A stretch of 47,249 nt of DNA from Mangrovicoccus sp. HB161399 (GTDB taxonomy: Bacteria; Pseudomonadota; Alphaproteobacteria; Rhodobacterales; Rhodobacteraceae), in the NCBI RefSeq assembly GCF_013184745.1, contig NZ_JAATVU010000045.1, positions 1 to 47,249 on the forward strand, given 5' to 3'. The position numbers and the translations under genes were made by a program. Below the pieces are notes generated by a model. The model had not been told where the DNA came from. It did no database searches and saw only the letters and a list, made by a program, of their open reading frames with translations. Numbering within the stretch: the stretch's first letter is position 1; each line of letters starts with the position of its first letter. This document shows, piece by piece, positions 8,196 to 17,206 of this stretch.

Positions 8196-9530
8196 TCAGC
8201 AGAAGATGTCGTTGGTCAGCGCAAAGGCCATCAGCCCGAGGATCAGCGCCAGGCCGCCGGCCATCAGCACACGCAGCGCGCGATCGGACGGCGGACGGCC
8301 CGCGACCGCCTCGTAGGCGAAGAACACCAGGTGTCCGCCGTCGAGAACCGGAATCGGAAAGAGGTTCATCATGCCGACCGCAGTGGACAGCACGGCGAGG
8401 AACCAAATGAAGCTGTCGAGACCCTGGCTTGCCGCCGCGCCCGAGGTCTCGGCGATGCCGATCGGGCCGGAGAGGTTGCAGGACGAGATCGCGCCGGTGA
8501 TCATGTGCCACAGGCCCGAGAGGCTCTGTTCCACGATGAAGGCCACCTGCCCCGCGCCGATGGCGACCGCAGAGAACGGTCCCGGCATTTCGGTCACCGG
8601 ATCGAAGAACAGCCCGCCGGTCACGCCGATCAGGTAACGCGTCTCGAAGCCGCCGTCGGCGGTCGGCATGTCGGTCTGGCGCGGCGCCAGCTCGACCGGG
8701 AAGGTATCGCCGCCGCGCCAGATCTCCAGCGTCAGCGGCTCGCCTGCCGAGACCGTCACCGCGTCGCGCAGGTCGTCGAAGGAGGAAATCGGCGTCCCGT
8801 CGACCGACAGGATGTAGTCGCCGCTTTCCAGCCCGGCATCCATTGCCGCCGATTTCGGGCTGACCGAGGACACCAGCGGCGGATAGGGATAGGGCCCGAT
8901 GGCATCGACCTGGCGCCCGCCGCGCAGAACGGTGTAGTCGAGCTCCGGCGCCTTGGGCAGGGTCGAGACGAAGCTGTCGAACCCGGCCAGTTCCGGCACC
9001 TTGGCTCCGTTGATTTCCAGCAGCTCGTCGCCGGGTTCCAGGCTCTGCACCGCGGGCGGCATCGGCCGCAGCGTGTCGATGGTCAGAGGATCGGTCGCCT
9101 GGCCCTGCCACAGGATCACCCCGGCGAAGAGCACGACCGACAGCACGAAGTTGAAGACCGGCCCCGCCGCCACCGTGGCGGAACGCGCCCAGAGGGGCGC
9201 GGCATGCATGGTCTTCCTCAGCGTCGCGGCATCCATCTGCTCGAAGCCGCCGTCCCTGCCGGCGCTTGCCGGATCGGCATCTCCGAGAAACTTGACGTAG
9301 CCGCCCAGCGGCAGCGCGGAGATCTGCCACAGCGTGCCGCGCTTGTCGCGCCAGGACGCGATGCGCGGCCCGAAGCCCAGGCTGAACACCTCGGCGTGGA
9401 TACCCGACCAGCGGCCGACGATGTAGTGCCCGTATTCATGGATGGCGACGATGACCGACAGCGCGACCACGAAGGCGGCAATCGTCCAGATGAGATTGCC
9501 GAATTGAGGGATCAGCCCGATCAGGTCCAC
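8196..9530 (-). CDS. rseP: Site-2 protease RseP (RIP metalloprotease)
   Basis: Intramembrane zinc metalloprotease of the M50B family that in other bacteria cleaves anti-sigma factors and signal-peptide remnants. The 444-residue protein has the zinc motif HEYGH at residues 31-35 in the first membrane helix, a central PDZ region (two copies are usual; VSPKSAAMDAGLESGDYILSV is clear), and the third ligand in FPIPVLDGGH near residue 397, followed by two membrane helices. The start is GTG at 9530. It lies 33 bp after dxr. Gap to bamA is 142 bp and carries a palindrome and a candidate promoter. Confidence 0.95.
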   Translation of the reverse strand: MDLIGLIPQFGNLIWTIAAFVVALSVIVAIHEYGHYIVGRWSGIHAEVFSLGFGPRIASWRDKRGTLWQISALPLGGYVKFLGDADPASAGRDGGFEQMDAATLRKTMHAAPLWARSATVAAGPVFNFVLSVVLFAGVILWQGQATDPLTIDTLRPMPPAVQSLEPGDELLEINGAKVPELAGFDSFVSTLPKAPELDYTVLRGGRQVDAIGPYPYPPLVSSVSPKSAAMDAGLESGDYILSVDGTPISSFDDLRDAVTVSAGEPLTLEIWRGGDTFPVELAPRQTDMPTADGGFETRYLIGVTGGLFFDPVTEMPGPFSAVAIGAGQVAFIVEQSLSGLWHMITGAISSCNLSGPIGIAETSGAAASQGLDSFIWFLAVLSTAVGMMNLFPIPVLDGGHLVFFAYEAVAGRPPSDRALRVLMAGGLALILGLMAFALTNDIFC

Positions 9531-9563
9531 GCCTTAGCCTTTCTTGTCCGTGTTCCGCGTCCG

Positions 9564-10739
9564 TCAGTGCGCGGCTTCGCCGAGCCTGAGCGCCGCGTCC
9601 GCGGTATCCCGGGCAATTTGGTCCACGCGGGTCACCTCTTCAAGGGTGACCGGACCGGAGAGCGCGCTGCCCGCGGCCAAATCTTCGAGAACGCGCGCCA
9701 CGACATCGGACATTTCCGTGAAGCGGATGCGCCCGGCGATGAAATGGTCGAGCGCGCGTTCCTTGGCGCCGTTGAAGGCCGCGCCATGCAGCCCGCCCGC
9801 CGCCATCACCTCGCGCGCCAGCCGAAGCGCGGGATAGCGCGTCTCGCAGGCCGGGCGGAAGGTCAGGCTGCCGAGCTTGACGAAATCCAGCCGCTCGACG
9901 GGAAGCGCGCGGCGCTCGGGCCAGTTGAGCGCATAGCCGATCGCGTGGCGCATGTCGGGCGCGCCCAGATGCGCCAGGATGCCGCCGTCATTGTGGGCGA
10001 CCATCGCGTGGATGATGCTCTCGGGATGGACTACGGCCTCGATCTTCGCCGGGTCGATGCCGAAGAATTCGCGGGTCTCGATCAGTTCCAGCGCCTTGTT
10101 GAACATCGAGGCGCTGTCGATGGTGATGCGCTGGCCCATGGCCCAGTTGGGATGGCTCGACGCCTGCGCCAGCGTCGCGCCGGGCAGATCCTCGAGCGGC
10201 CAGTCGCGGAAGGCCCCTCCCGAGGCGGTGATGATCACCCGCTCCACCGAGGACAAGTCCTCGGCCTGCAGCGCCTGGAAGACCGCCGAATGCTCGCTGT
10301 CGACCGGCAGGATAGTGGCGCCGTGGCGGCGCGCGGTCTCCATCAGCAGCGGCCCGGCGCAGACCAGGCTTTCCTTGTTGGCCAGCGCCAGCGTCGTGCC
10401 GTGGCGCAGCGCGCGCAGCCCCGGCGGCAGCCCGGCGGCGCCGACGATGGCCGACATGATCCAGTCCGCCGGACGGTCCGCCGCCTCCAGCAGCGCCTGC
10501 GGCCCGGCCGCGGCCTCGGTCTGCGTGCCCGCCAGCAGCACGCGAAGTTCGGCCAGCCGTTCGGGATAGGCCGTGACCGCGATCTCGGCGCGGAATTCGC
10601 GCGCCAGGGCGGCCAGCTTGGCAATGTTGCCGCCGCCGGTCAGCGCCACCACGCGGTAGCTCTCCGGATCGCGGCGGATCAGGTCGACCGTGCTGTCGCC
10701 GATCGAGCCCGTCGCGCCGAAAATGGAAATCCTGCGCAT
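9564..10739 (-). CDS. dxr: 1-deoxy-D-xylulose-5-phosphate reductoisomerase
   Basis: Dxr catalyses the NADPH-dependent conversion of DXP to MEP, the committed step of the non-mevalonate isoprenoid pathway. The 391-residue protein has the nucleotide-binding motif GATGSIG (residues 8-14), the ALANKESLV motif, metal-binding DSEHSA, the substrate loop around ITASGGAFRDWP and SASMFNKALELIE. Length is typical. It follows cdsA by 3 bp, so it is in the operon with uppS, which uses the product of the pathway. Confidence 0.97.
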   Translation of the reverse strand: MRRISIFGATGSIGDSTVDLIRRDPESYRVVALTGGGNIAKLAALAREFRAEIAVTAYPERLAELRVLLAGTQTEAAAGPQALLEAADRPADWIMSAIVGAAGLPPGLRALRHGTTLALANKESLVCAGPLLMETARRHGATILPVDSEHSAVFQALQAEDLSSVERVIITASGGAFRDWPLEDLPGATLAQASSHPNWAMGQRITIDSASMFNKALELIETREFFGIDPAKIEAVVHPESIIHAMVAHNDGGILAHLGAPDMRHAIGYALNWPERRALPVERLDFVKLGSLTFRPACETRYPALRLAREVMAAGGLHGAAFNGAKERALDHFIAGRIRFTEMSDVVARVLEDLAAGSALSGPVTLEEVTRVDQIARDTADAALRLGEAAH

Positions 10740-10742
10740 TGC

Positions 10743-11546
10743 CTATCCCCAGGGCGCGGGCGGGAAGCCCACCACCTGCTCCACCATCAGGAACAGCACT
10801 GTCGCGCCCAGCATGCCATCGAAGCGGTCGAACAGCCCGCCATGGCCGGGGATCAGGTTGGAGCTGTCCTTGACGCCTGCCCGGCGCTTCAGCGCGCTTT
10901 CGGCGATGTCGCCGAGCTGCGAGGCCATCGACAGGCCGATGGACAGCCCGATCACCTCGTTGCCGCCGCCGAGCAGCGAAATCGCCCCCCAGCCGACCAG
11001 CGCGGCGCCGATCCAGCCCGCGACGGTGCCGGACCAGGTCTTCTTCGGGCTGATCTTCGGCCAGAATTTCGGCCCTCCGATCAGCCGGCCGGCGAAATAG
11101 CCGAAGACATCCGTGACCACGACGACGAGGATCAGCCAGGCCATCCAGGCCGGGCCGAAATCGCCGCGCACATGGACGAGGCCGAAGCCTGCCAGCAGCA
11201 TCAGCACCGAGAAGATGGCGAAGGTCATCTTGCGGTGGACGAGCCGGGAGATGCCGACGAAGGCGGGAAGGATCAGGAAGGGCACGCCCCAGCCCTCGGG
11301 CAGCAGCATCGCCAGCAGCGAGGAGACCCCGGCGACGGCGGCAAGGATGCCCGCCTCGCCCGAGCCGCACATCCGCGCCAGTTCCCAGACCATCAGCCCG
11401 ACGGCAATGGCGACGAAGACCGCCAGCACCGGACCGCCCACCGTGACCACCGCGATGCCCGCCCCTGCCAGCACCAGCCCGGACAGGAGCCGGGGACCGA
11501 GATCGGCCATCTTCGATCCCGGCGCGGTCCTGGCAGGGTCGTTCAT
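10743..11546 (-). CDS. cdsA: Phosphatidate cytidylyltransferase
   Basis: CdsA makes CDP-diacylglycerol from phosphatidic acid and CTP, the branch point to all major phospholipids. The 267-residue integral membrane protein has many hydrophobic helices and the family signature SALKRRAGVKDSSNLIPGHG followed by GLFDRFDG near the C-terminus, containing the conserved Lys-Asp and Asp-Arg residues. Its start overlaps the uppS stop by 4 bp (ATGA). No irregularities. Confidence 0.95.
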   Translation of the reverse strand: MNDPARTAPGSKMADLGPRLLSGLVLAGAGIAVVTVGGPVLAVFVAIAVGLMVWELARMCGSGEAGILAAVAGVSSLLAMLLPEGWGVPFLILPAFVGISRLVHRKMTFAIFSVLMLLAGFGLVHVRGDFGPAWMAWLILVVVVTDVFGYFAGRLIGGPKFWPKISPKKTWSGTVAGWIGAALVGWGAISLLGGGNEVIGLSIGLSMASQLGDIAESALKRRAGVKDSSNLIPGHGGLFDRFDGMLGATVLFLMVEQVVGFPPAPWG

Positions 11547-12268
11547 GTCAGCACGGCCCCGAAGCGGCGTTCGCGGGTGCCGAAATTCTCGAGGATGCTG
11601 CCCAGCTCGCTGCGGCCGAAATCCGGCCAGTAGACCGGCGTGAACTCGAATTCCGAATAGGCGGCCTGCCAGAGCAGGAAGTTCGAGATCCGGGTCTCGC
11701 CCGAGGTGCGGATCACCAGGTCGGGATCCGGCAGGTCGGCGGTGTCGAGATAGGGACGCAGGCTGTCGGCATCGACCGTGTCGGCGCAGATCTCGCCCGC
11801 AGCGACATCGGCGGCCATGCGCGCGGCGGCGCGGGCCAGCTCGTCGCGGGCGCCGTAGTTCAGCGCCACGGTCAGGTGCAGCGTGTCGTTGCGGGCGGTC
11901 GCCTGCTCCAGTTCGCCCATCAGGCGCCGCAGCTTCGAATTCAGCGGGCGGCGGTCGCCGATGAAGCGCACGCGCACGCCGTCCCTCACCAGATCGGCCA
12001 TCTCGGCGCGGATGAACTGCCGGAACAGCGCCATCAGCCCCGCAACCTCGGCCGGCGCGCGCTTCCAGTTCTCGGTCGAGAAGGCATAGAGCGTCAGGTA
12101 GCGCACGCCGTGGTCGGGGCAGGCCTCGACGACCTCGCGCACGCGGCGCGCGCCCATCTTGTGCCCGTACAACCGCGGCTTCCCCCGGCTCTTGGCCCAG
12201 CGGCCGTTGCCGTCCATGATGATCGCGACATGTGATGCCGGAGAAACGGAGGAATCTTTTGCCGCCAA
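11543..12268 (-). CDS. uppS: Undecaprenyl-diphosphate synthase (isoprenyl transferase)
   Basis: A cis-prenyltransferase that makes the C55 lipid carrier for peptidoglycan and O-antigen. The 241-residue protein has the P-loop-like IIMDGNGRWA with catalytic Asp19, FSTENWKR, and the C-terminal RTSGETRISNFLLWQAAYSE that binds the diphosphate. Start ATG at 12268. Upstream are 91 bp to frr with no clear terminator. Coupled by overlap to cdsA. Confidence 0.96.
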   Translation of the reverse strand: MAAKDSSVSPASHVAIIMDGNGRWAKSRGKPRLYGHKMGARRVREVVEACPDHGVRYLTLYAFSTENWKRAPAEVAGLMALFRQFIRAEMADLVRDGVRVRFIGDRRPLNSKLRRLMGELEQATARNDTLHLTVALNYGARDELARAAARMAADVAAGEICADTVDADSLRPYLDTADLPDPDLVIRTSGETRISNFLLWQAAYSEFEFTPVYWPDFGRSELGSILENFGTRERRFGAVLT

Positions 12269-12359
12269 TTTATCCTCGTGCGATGGACTTTACAAACGCG
12301 CCCCGGAGGGCAAACAGGTAATTCCCGCCGGAGCGGGCCGTAAGGGGCATGCAGGTGCC

Positions 12360-12929
12360 TTACACCTGCATGATCTCAGCTTGCTTGGACTCGAGCGCCT
12401 TGTCCACATTGGCAATGGCGGTGTCGGTCAGTTCCTGGATCTCGTCTGCCCAGATCTTCTGGTCGTCCTCGCTCATGCCGGCGGACTTGGCCTTCTTGAT
12501 CTGGTCCATGCCGTCGCGGCGCACGTTGCGAATCGCGACGCGGGCATGCTCGGCATATTGCGCGGCGACCTTCGTCAGCTGCGTCCGTCGCTCTTCGTTC
12601 AGCTCGGGGATCGGCAGGCGGATGATGGTGCCGTCGACCACCGGGTTGATCCCCAGGCCGCTTTCCCGGATCGCCTTCTCGGCCTTGCCGACCAGCGACT
12701 TGTCCCAGATGTTGATCGTCAGCATCCGCGGTTCCGGAACGTTCACGGTGCCGATCTGGTTGATCGGGGTCGAGGACCCGTAGGCATCGACATGGATCGG
12801 TTCGACCATGGTCGCTGCCGCGCGGCCGGTGCGCAGCGTCTGGAATTCGTGCCTCAGCGAGGTCATGGCGCCGTCCATGCGGCGCTTCAGGTCATCGAGA
12901 TCAATCTCTAGGTCGTCTTCGGTGGACAT
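12360..12929 (-). CDS. frr: Ribosome recycling factor
   Basis: RRF splits post-termination ribosomes together with EF-G. The 189-residue protein starts [20 protein letters not shown] and contains the invariant LRTGRA (about residue 31-37) and the three-helix-bundle C-terminus with [12 protein letters not shown]. Length and gene order (pyrH-frr) match the family everywhere. Separated from pyrH by 114 bp containing a small GC hairpin. Confidence 0.97.
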   Translation of the reverse strand: MSTEDDLEIDLDDLKRRMDGAMTSLRHEFQTLRTGRAAATMVEPIHVDAYGSSTPINQIGTVNVPEPRMLTINIWDKSLVGKAEKAIRESGLGINPVVDGTIIRLPIPELNEERRTQLTKVAAQYAEHARVAIRNVRRDGMDQIKKAKSAGMSEDDQKIWADEIQELTDTAIANVDKALESKQAEIMQV

Positions 12930-13010
12930 GAGCGAGCAGCCTCATTGTTTCTTTCGTTGCCGGCTTCGGACCGCCGCAGCGGGAGCCGGGATGCATGGGG
13001 GCAGAGCCGC

Positions 13011-13028
13011 CCGGGCCGCGAGGCCCGG
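13011..13028 (-). terminator. Small GC hairpin between pyrH and frr
   Basis: A seven-pair stem CCGGGCC/GGCCCGG with a four-base loop. There is no T-tract on the minus strand, so it may be an attenuator or RNA-processing site and not a full terminator. Confidence 0.3.
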
Positions 13029-13043
13029 CACGGTTCTATACGC

Positions 13044-13781
13044 CTAACCATGCACTCTTGTATAGGTCCCCTCACCCCGCAAGATGCCGCAGAACCCGCC
13101 GGGCTCGTCCAGCGGGAAGACGATGATGGGCTTGTTGTTGTCCCGCGCCAGTGCGATGGCCGAGGCATCCATGACCTTCAGGTTCTTCGCCAGCACCTCG
13201 TCATAGGTGACGCTGTCATAGCGCTTAGCGTCCGGATTGGTGCGCGGATCCTTGTCGTAGACGCCGTCGGTGCCGTTCTTGCCCATGAAGATCGCCTCGC
13301 AGCCCATCTCGTTGGCGCGCAGCGTCGCGGCGGTGTCGGTGGTGAAGTACGGGTTGCCGGTGCCGGCCGCGAAGATGCAGACGCGCTTCTTCTCCAGGTG
13401 GCGCACGGCGCGGCGGCGGATGTAGGGCTCGGCCACCTCGTCCATGCGGATCGCGGTGATCACGCGGGTGTGAATCCCGAGCGCTTCCAGCGCCGCCTGC
13501 ATCCCCAGCGCGTTCATCACCGTCGCCAGCATGCCCATGTAGTCGGCGGTGGTCCGCTCCATCCCCTGCGCGGAGCCCTGCAGCCCGCGGAAGATGTTGC
13601 CGCCGCCGATCACCATGCAGATCTCGACGCCCATCTGGTGGACCTTCAGCACCTCGGAGGCGATGCGCTCCACGGTCGGCGGATGCAGGCCGAACCCCTG
13701 GTCCCCCATCAGCGCCTCGCCGGAAATCTTCAGCAAAACCCGCTTGAACGTCACCGGCGTCGCTGCTTTCTCGTCACCCAT
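13044..13781 (-). CDS. pyrH: UMP kinase
   Basis: Hexameric UMP kinase of the amino-acid-kinase fold, phosphorylating UMP to UDP in pyrimidine synthesis; UDP sugars feed the lipid A and peptidoglycan pathways encoded downstream. The 245-residue protein has [55 protein letters not shown] and VYDKDPR, all family hallmarks. ATG at 13781 is chosen over a TTG three codons upstream because GAGGAA sits about 9 nt before it. It is the first gene of the large minus-strand cluster and is divergent from miaA. Confidence 0.96.
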   Translation of the reverse strand: MGDEKAATPVTFKRVLLKISGEALMGDQGFGLHPPTVERIASEVLKVHQMGVEICMVIGGGNIFRGLQGSAQGMERTTADYMGMLATVMNALGMQAALEALGIHTRVITAIRMDEVAEPYIRRRAVRHLEKKRVCIFAAGTGNPYFTTDTAATLRANEMGCEAIFMGKNGTDGVYDKDPRTNPDAKRYDSVTYDEVLAKNLKVMDASAIALARDNNKPIIVFPLDEPGGFCGILRGEGTYTRVHG

Positions 13782-13817
13782 GTCACACAATTCCTCGAAG
13801 TCCTCTCATGCGCCGCG

Positions 13818-13846
13818 ACATTGTCCGAAACTGTCCTCAGGCACAA
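13818..13846 (-). promoter_or_regulatory. Weak candidate promoter for pyrH
   Basis: Minus-strand TTGTGC (13846-13841), 17 bp spacer, CAATGT (13823-13818). Both boxes deviate from consensus. It is placed correctly, about 37 bp before the pyrH ATG, in the divergent space between pyrH and miaA, but support is limited to position and spacing. Confidence 0.25.
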
Positions 13847-13888
13847 CCATCCACTCGGTGCCGCGGCGACGGCGCGCGGGCATTCGCC

Positions 13889-14770
13889 GTGGATAGCCGC
13901 CTGCCCGATGCCGATCCCGGCCGTCCCGTCCTGCTCTCGGGCTGCACCGCCTCCGGCAAATCCGCGCTGGCGCTGGAGCTCGCGCAGCGGCAGGGCCGCG
14001 AGATCGTCAATGCCGACGCGCTGCAGGTCTATGACGGCTGGCGCATCCTGACCGCGCGGCCCGATGACGCGGACCTCGCAGCGGCGCCGCACCTGCTCTA
14101 CGGCCATGTCGGCTACCGCGAGACCTATTCGGTGGGCGACTGGCTGCGCGAGGTCGCGCCGCTGGTCGCGCGCCGCCCCGCCCCGGTGATCATCGGCGGC
14201 ACCGGCCTCTATTTCCAGGCGCTGATGAAGGGGCTGGCGGACATCCCGCCGACCGATCCGGACATCCGTGCAGAAGCCAACGGGCGGCTGGCCGAGGACG
14301 GGCTGGCCGCGATGGCCGACGCGCTCGATCCGGAAACACGGTCGCGGATCGACCTGCTGAATCCGGCGCGGGTGCAGCGCGCCTGGGAAGTGCTGCGCCA
14401 GACCGGCCGCGGCCTCGCCTCGTGGCAGGACGAGACCGGCCCGGCGCTGGTTCCGCCGGGCGCGGCCGACTGCTTCGTGGTGCAGATCGGCCGCGACGCG
14501 CTCAATGCCCGGATCGACCGGCGCTTCGACGCGATGATGGCGGCGGGCGCGCTGGAGGAGGCGCGGCGCATGGAACCCGACTGGGATCCGGACCGGCAGT
14601 CCTCGCGCGCGATCGGCGCCCGGGAACTGGTCGGGGCGATCCGCGGCAGCATGTCCATGGCAGAGGCGATCGAGGCCGCGAAACTGGCAACGCGCCAGTA
14701 TGCCAAGCGCCAGAGAACCTGGATGCGCAGCAAGATGGGAAGCTGGATTGCCGTGACGTCTCAAAATTAA
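13889..14770 (+). CDS. miaA: tRNA dimethylallyltransferase
   Basis: MiaA adds the dimethylallyl group to A37 of tRNAs reading UNN codons, using DMAPP from the pathway that includes dxr. It shows the P-loop GCTASGKSA, NADALQVYDGWRILTARP, the IIGGTGLYFQAL motif, and SSRAIGARELVGAI, then KRQRTWMRSKM near the C-terminus. The reading frame is open back to an ATG at 13808, but that leaves only 26 bp to pyrH and adds a low-complexity extension; GTG at 13889 gives 293 residues, with the P-loop near the start as usual. The start is therefore inferred. Cytoplasmic. Confidence 0.9.
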   Translation: MDSRLPDADPGRPVLLSGCTASGKSALALELAQRQGREIVNADALQVYDGWRILTARPDDADLAAAPHLLYGHVGYRETYSVGDWLREVAPLVARRPAPVIIGGTGLYFQALMKGLADIPPTDPDIRAEANGRLAEDGLAAMADALDPETRSRIDLLNPARVQRAWEVLRQTGRGLASWQDETGPALVPPGAADCFVVQIGRDALNARIDRRFDAMMAAGALEEARRMEPDWDPDRQSSRAIGARELVGAIRGSMSMAEAIEAAKLATRQYAKRQRTWMRSKMGSWIAVTSQN

Positions 14771-14839
14771 CCGTTTATTTACGCGATGGGCATGTTATCG
14801 CAGGGTGGGGTCCGGTGCGCAGCGAAATGCGATCCGGCC

Positions 14840-14868
14840 TTGGCCGAATCTGTCAATTTTCCTAGTAT
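14840..14868 (+). promoter_or_regulatory. Candidate promoter of the cupin gene
   Basis: TTGGCC (14840-14845), a 17-bp spacer and TAGTAT (14863-14868), in the only AT-richer stretch between miaA and the cupin gene. Transcription would start near 14875, about 19 nt before the ATG at 14894, which has GAGGGAG upstream. Confidence 0.45.
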
Positions 14869-14893
14869 CCTGCGGAGTTGCGAGGGAGATCCC

Positions 14894-15418
14894 ATGTTTG
14901 ACGCGCAGTACAGCGAGAACGTATCCCATCCCCTGCGGGTCGTGCCGCTGTCCCAGCTGGCCCGTGCAGGCGGTCTGGGACTCGGCGCCGAGCGGAGCTA
15001 CATGGCGCCGGTCCTGTTCTGGATCGCCCATGGCCAGGGACGGCTCAGCGTCGGCGGCGCGCTGCGCGGCTATACCGGCCACAACGCCATTTTCCTGCCG
15101 GCAAACCTCTCCCACGGGATCGAGATCTCGCCGCGCTGCCAGGGCACCGCGGTGTTCTTCGCCGAAAAGAGCATGCTGCCCTTCCCGCCGACGGAGCTGC
15201 ACCTGCGGATGCAGGGCGTGCAGGTCCAGTCCGAGATGAACCAGCTGATCGAGGAGCTCCGCCTCGAATCCCTGAGCGACAGCCCCGACCGCGACCTGAT
15301 GCTGTTCCACCGCGCCGCGCTGATGCTGCTGTGGCTGAACCGCCAGTCGGGCAAGCCGCATGTCCCCAGCGTCCAGGTGTCGGACATGCTGCGCGCCATC
15401 GCGCAGCCCAAGCGCTGA
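14894..15418 (+). CDS. Cupin (AraC-type ligand-binding domain) protein without DNA-binding domain
   Basis: A 174-residue protein starting MFDAQYSENVSHPLRVVPLS. The region around residues 30-95 (APVLFWIAHGQGRLSVGG, then GHNAIFLPANLSHGIEISPR) reads as the small beta-barrel sensing domain found at the N-terminus of AraC-family regulators. The C-terminal half is a helical stretch (MNQLIEELRLESLSDSPDRD, LMLFHRAALMLLWLNRQ) and the protein ends without the two helix-turn-helix motifs of AraC proteins. Start chosen by the Shine-Dalgarno GAGGGAG and the promoter just upstream. It may bind a small ligand or act by protein contact; function is not known. Confidence 0.7.
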   Translation: MFDAQYSENVSHPLRVVPLSQLARAGGLGLGAERSYMAPVLFWIAHGQGRLSVGGALRGYTGHNAIFLPANLSHGIEISPRCQGTAVFFAEKSMLPFPPTELHLRMQGVQVQSEMNQLIEELRLESLSDSPDRDLMLFHRAALMLLWLNRQSGKPHVPSVQVSDMLRAIAQPKR

Positions 15419-15568
15419 GCGGACCGCCCAGGCGGCCCGCCGCGATGACGGGCCTTGCCGCGCCGCAGATAGCGGACCATCCTCCCTCCAGATGCAGCAG
15501 GCCGGCCGGGTGCCTCCGCGCCGCTTCCCTGCTGCCGACGTGACTGCCGCGCCCGAAGGAAGCGACCG

Positions 15569-17203
15569 ATGAGCCATGCCCGCCCGCCCCGTGCCCTGCC
15601 CCATCCAGCACTAGCGGAGCTGCGGCGGGACTGGCGTTCGGGCGGCATGGGGCGGCGCGAATTCCTCGCCCGCGCCACCGCGCTCGGGGTCTCGGCCGCC
15701 GCCTTCGGACCGCTGCCGCGCGCCGCCGCGCAGGACGCGCCGGGCAGCGTGATCCGCATCCAGATGCGGGTGATGCCGCAGGGCGATCCGCGGCTCTGGG
15801 ATTTCACCGAGATGTCGAATGCCTGCGCCGGGCTGCTCGACACCCTGGTGCGTGCCGAATCCGACGGCCGCCTGGCCGGGGCGCTGCTGGAGTCCTGGGA
15901 AACCGCGCCCGACGCCGCCTCCTACGTGCTGCATCTGCGTCCGGACGTGACCTGGTCGAACGGCGACGCCTTCACCGCCGAGGATGTCGCCGCGAATTTC
16001 GAGGGCTGGTGCGACCGCACCATTCCCGGCAATTCGATGGCCTCGCGGCTGCCCGCGCTGATCGACCCCGCCACGGACAGGCTGCGGGCGGGCGCGGTGA
16101 CGATCCTCGACCCCCACACGGTACGGCTGGAGCTTTCTGCGCCCGACATCACGCTGGTCCCCGGCCTGTCGGACTATCCGGCGGCGGTGATGCACCGTTC
16201 CGCCATCGGGGAAAATCCGCTCGACCGCCAGATCGGCACCGGCGCCTACCGCATCGCGGAGTACCTTCCGGGCGTGCGCGCCGTGCTGGAACGCGACCCG
16301 GAGCGGCATCCCTGGCGGCCGGGCCATGTCGACCGGATCGAATTCGTCGATCTCGGCCCCGATCCTGCCTCCGCGGCCGCGGCCGCGGAGGCCGGGGAGA
16401 TCGACGTGAATTACGATACGATCGGCGCCTATGTCTCGGTGCTGGACGGGCTCGGCTGGGTGCGCTCCGAGGTCGACACTTCGGCGACCATCGTCCTGCG
16501 CGCCAGCCAGGCGCATGAAATGGGCGGGTTCCGGCCCTATGGCGACCTGCGGGTGCGCCAGGCGCTGCAGCTGGCCGTCGACAACGGCGTGCTGCTGGAG
16601 CTGGGCTATGACGGGCGCGGGCTGGTGGCCGAGAACCACCATGTCTCGCCGATGCACCCCGCCTATGCCAAGATCGCGCAGCCGAAGCAGGACGTGGCCG
16701 AGGCCCGCCGCCTGATGGACGAGGCCGGTCTGCTGGAATTCGAGCACGAGCTGGTGTCGATCGACGACGACTGGCGCCGCTTCACCACCGACGTGATGGC
16801 CGCGCAGCTGCGCGATGCCGGGTTCAAGGTGAAGCGCATCATCCTTCCGGCGGCCGAATACAACGCCGGCTGGAAGGACTTCGCCTTCTCCTCGACCAAC
16901 TGGAACGCGCGCGAACTCGGCGTGCAGGTGCTCGACCTCGCCTATCGCTCCGGGGCGGCCTGGAACGAGACCGGCTTCGCCGATCCGGAATTCGACACGC
17001 TCCTCGACCGCGCCAAGGGCCTGCCCGGCGCGGAGGAGCGCCGCGAGGTCATGCGCCAGCTCGAGCAGCGCATGCGCGACCAGGCGGTGATCGTCCAGCC
17101 CTACTGGCGGCGGCTGATGCGACATGCCCGCCCCGGCGTGATCGGGGCCGAGCGCGGCCACAAGGACATGATCGACGTCCACGCGCTGGCGCTGGCGGGC
17201 TGA
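15569..17203 (+). CDS. Tat-exported ABC transporter substrate-binding protein, family 5
   Basis: A 544-residue periplasmic binding protein of the peptide/nickel family (SBP_bac_5). The N-terminus has a twin-arginine motif GRREFLARA (Arg29-Arg30) and a hydrophobic stretch ending near AAAQD around residue 54. The mature part has features of the family: LLESWETAPDAASYVLHLRP, GDAFTAEDVAANFE, and DLRVRQALQLAVDN. No permease or ATPase genes are adjacent, so its transporter is elsewhere or the protein has another role. Good Shine-Dalgarno AAGGAA about 8 nt before the ATG. Stop lies 3 bp from the stop of the convergent paaG-like gene. Ligand cannot be told from sequence. Confidence 0.85.
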   Translation: MSHARPPRALPHPALAELRRDWRSGGMGRREFLARATALGVSAAAFGPLPRAAAQDAPGSVIRIQMRVMPQGDPRLWDFTEMSNACAGLLDTLVRAESDGRLAGALLESWETAPDAASYVLHLRPDVTWSNGDAFTAEDVAANFEGWCDRTIPGNSMASRLPALIDPATDRLRAGAVTILDPHTVRLELSAPDITLVPGLSDYPAAVMHRSAIGENPLDRQIGTGAYRIAEYLPGVRAVLERDPERHPWRPGHVDRIEFVDLGPDPASAAAAAEAGEIDVNYDTIGAYVSVLDGLGWVRSEVDTSATIVLRASQAHEMGGFRPYGDLRVRQALQLAVDNGVLLELGYDGRGLVAENHHVSPMHPAYAKIAQPKQDVAEARRLMDEAGLLEFEHELVSIDDDWRRFTTDVMAAQLRDAGFKVKRIILPAAEYNAGWKDFAFSSTNWNARELGVQVLDLAYRSGAAWNETGFADPEFDTLLDRAKGLPGAEERREVMRQLEQRMRDQAVIVQPYWRRLMRHARPGVIGAERGHKDMIDVHALALAG

Positions 17204-17206
17204 GGC

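Noticed and set aside
7893-11633. A 1246-codon open frame antisense to bamA, rseP, dxr and cdsA
   Set aside because: It runs opposite four well-supported genes; composition is that of a shadow frame.
13808-13888. A longer N-terminus for miaA
   Set aside because: It would leave 26 bp to the divergent pyrH, adds residues with no counterpart before the P-loop, and overlaps the likely promoter space.
15419-15568. Terminator between the cupin gene and the binding-protein gene
   Set aside because: Only a weak six-pair stem GGCCCG/CGGGCC with a nine-base loop and no T-tract; could be chance at this GC content.
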